Part shown: positions 63,653-64,000 of the stretch, piece by piece | Layout of the letters: every line of letters starts with the position of its first letter | How positions within the stretch are numbered: position 1 is the first letter of the stretch | From: a bacterium | GTDB taxonomy: Bacteria > Armatimonadota > UBA5829 | Length of the DNA stretch: 64,000 nt | Assembly: GCA_021372295.1 (NCBI GenBank) | Contig: JAJFUS010000033.1 | Span: 1-64,000, forward strand | Reading direction: 5' to 3' | The notes under the pieces: model-generated | What the model was told of the DNA's origin: nothing | Databases searched by the model: none | Seen by the model: the letters and a program-made list of their open reading frames with translations, nothing else | Made by a program: the position numbers and the translations under genes

Positions 63653-64000
63653 TTTTGAGCTTCACCATTCCTATAGAGTCAACTTCGATCTCAGGCGCAA
63701 TTTCCGCATAAGAGAGAACCGTAAGTGTCGGCATGCTTTGCTCGACCAGTCCTCTTACGTGCATTCTTGTCCTCGGAGAGCACAACACCACCGGGGAATG
63801 TCCCCGCGCGGCCAGCTTCTCCACCTGGTCACGTATTGCAGATAGCAATTCCTGTACCAGGCCGGGATCAAGGATCAGGCGCATACCAAGTTCAGTCTGG
63901 CGAATGTTTTCGGTGATGATCTGTTCCACGCTGGGATGCATCCCGAATACCGTGAGTTTGCCTTCAACTCCTTGGTGCTGGCGGCATATCGCGAGAGCCA
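63642..64000 (-). CDS. flhA: Flagellar export protein FlhA, C-terminal end
   Basis: The window ends inside this gene; about 118 codons are visible. The end, EQIITENIRQTELGMRLILD and then SPVVLCSPRTRMHVRGLVEQ, with VLSYAEIAPEIEV, is the conserved C-terminal cytoplasmic domain of FlhA that docks substrate-chaperone complexes. It lies first in the flhA-flhF-flhG-x-fliA set and overlaps flhF by 11 bp. Identification is firm. Confidence 0.92.
   Translation of the reverse strand, partial: ALAICRQHQGVEGKLTVFGMHPSVEQIITENIRQTELGMRLILDPGLVQELLSAIRDQVEKLAARGHSPVVLCSPRTRMHVRGLVEQSMPTLTVLSYAEIAPEIEVDSIGMVKLKNAN

Overview
This 64 kb window looks like chromosomal DNA of a motile, Gram-negative-type (diderm) bacterium with a moderate G+C content. 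The diderm call rests on two ADP-heptose genes (a heptose-1-phosphate adenylyltransferase at 18203 and an HldD-type epimerase at 50418) and on exported and barrel-like proteins. Gene content and order (trpS-trpE-trpG-trpD; rpmE-DUF1385-prfA-prmC-tsaC; flhA-flhF-flhG-x-fliA), together with a rubrerythrin/superoxide reductase/rubredoxin/Fur group, suggest an anaerobic or oxygen-sensitive member of Armatimonadota or a related deep-branching phylum. The phylum is an inference. No phage, plasmid, transposase or CRISPR signature was found.

Layout. 1-7158 (minus): a chemotaxis/motor operon reading mcp, cheW, cheA, cheR, cheY, cheX, fliM (cut by the window edge). 7515-9717 (plus): a LuxR-type response regulator, then a sigma-54 factor carrying an unusual zinc ribbon. 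9753-14197: a tryptophan operon with what looks like a complete attenuator and leader peptide ahead of trpS-trpE-trpG-trpD. 14259-19675: ribosomal protein L31, a DUF1385 protein, release factor 1 and its methylase, tRNA t6A and heptose genes, a GTPase that lacks its switch regions, and a small membrane protein. 19682-24662: hydroxyacid dehydrogenase, pseudopilin-like protein, phenylacetate-CoA ligase, YciI protein and RNase J. 24716-29673: exported M16 protease, exported SagB-like oxidoreductase and exported adenosine-deaminase-like protein. 29771-36017: STAS protein, NUDIX hydrolase, MscS channel, potassium channel, barrel-like protein, pdxS-pdxT and a left-handed beta-helix protein. 36105-36313 is a cluster of palindromes, followed by tRNA-Met(CAT). 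36477-42128 (minus): exonuclease III, flavodiiron protein, a secreted pectate-lyase-like protein, rubredoxin, desulfoferrodoxin, rubrerythrin and Fur/PerR. 42303-44545 (minus): ECF sigma factor, probable anti-sigma protein and a secretin-N-domain protein. 44673-54034 (mostly plus): LmbE-type deacetylase, NagD-like phosphatase, thiD, pyrG, an AEC carrier, hldD (minus), and an ABC exporter with two small partner proteins. 54141-57852 (minus): four exported envelope proteins, two of which are paralogous. 57980-60500: methyltransferase, cyclophilin, a 52-aa acidic protein and a degenerate MoeA-like protein. 60570-64000 (minus): fliA, a small membrane protein, flhG, flhF and the 3' end of flhA.

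How the parts fit. The two ends of the window both carry motility genes on the minus strand: export and placement at the right, sensing and switch control at the left. Tryptophan supply and tRNA-Trp charging appear to be controlled together by leader-peptide attenuation. The rubrerythrin group is probably Fur/PerR-controlled, since a Fur-box-like site lies just upstream of the regulator.

Most unusual signals: the trp attenuator with a nearly leaderless leader peptide; sigma-54 with a CxxC-x8-CxxC ribbon; a GTPase missing its G2/G3 region; several families of heptanucleotide tandem repeats, some inserted in frame inside trpE and flhF; the palindrome cluster by tRNA-Met; and an RNase J gene without a canonical start codon at the expected position.
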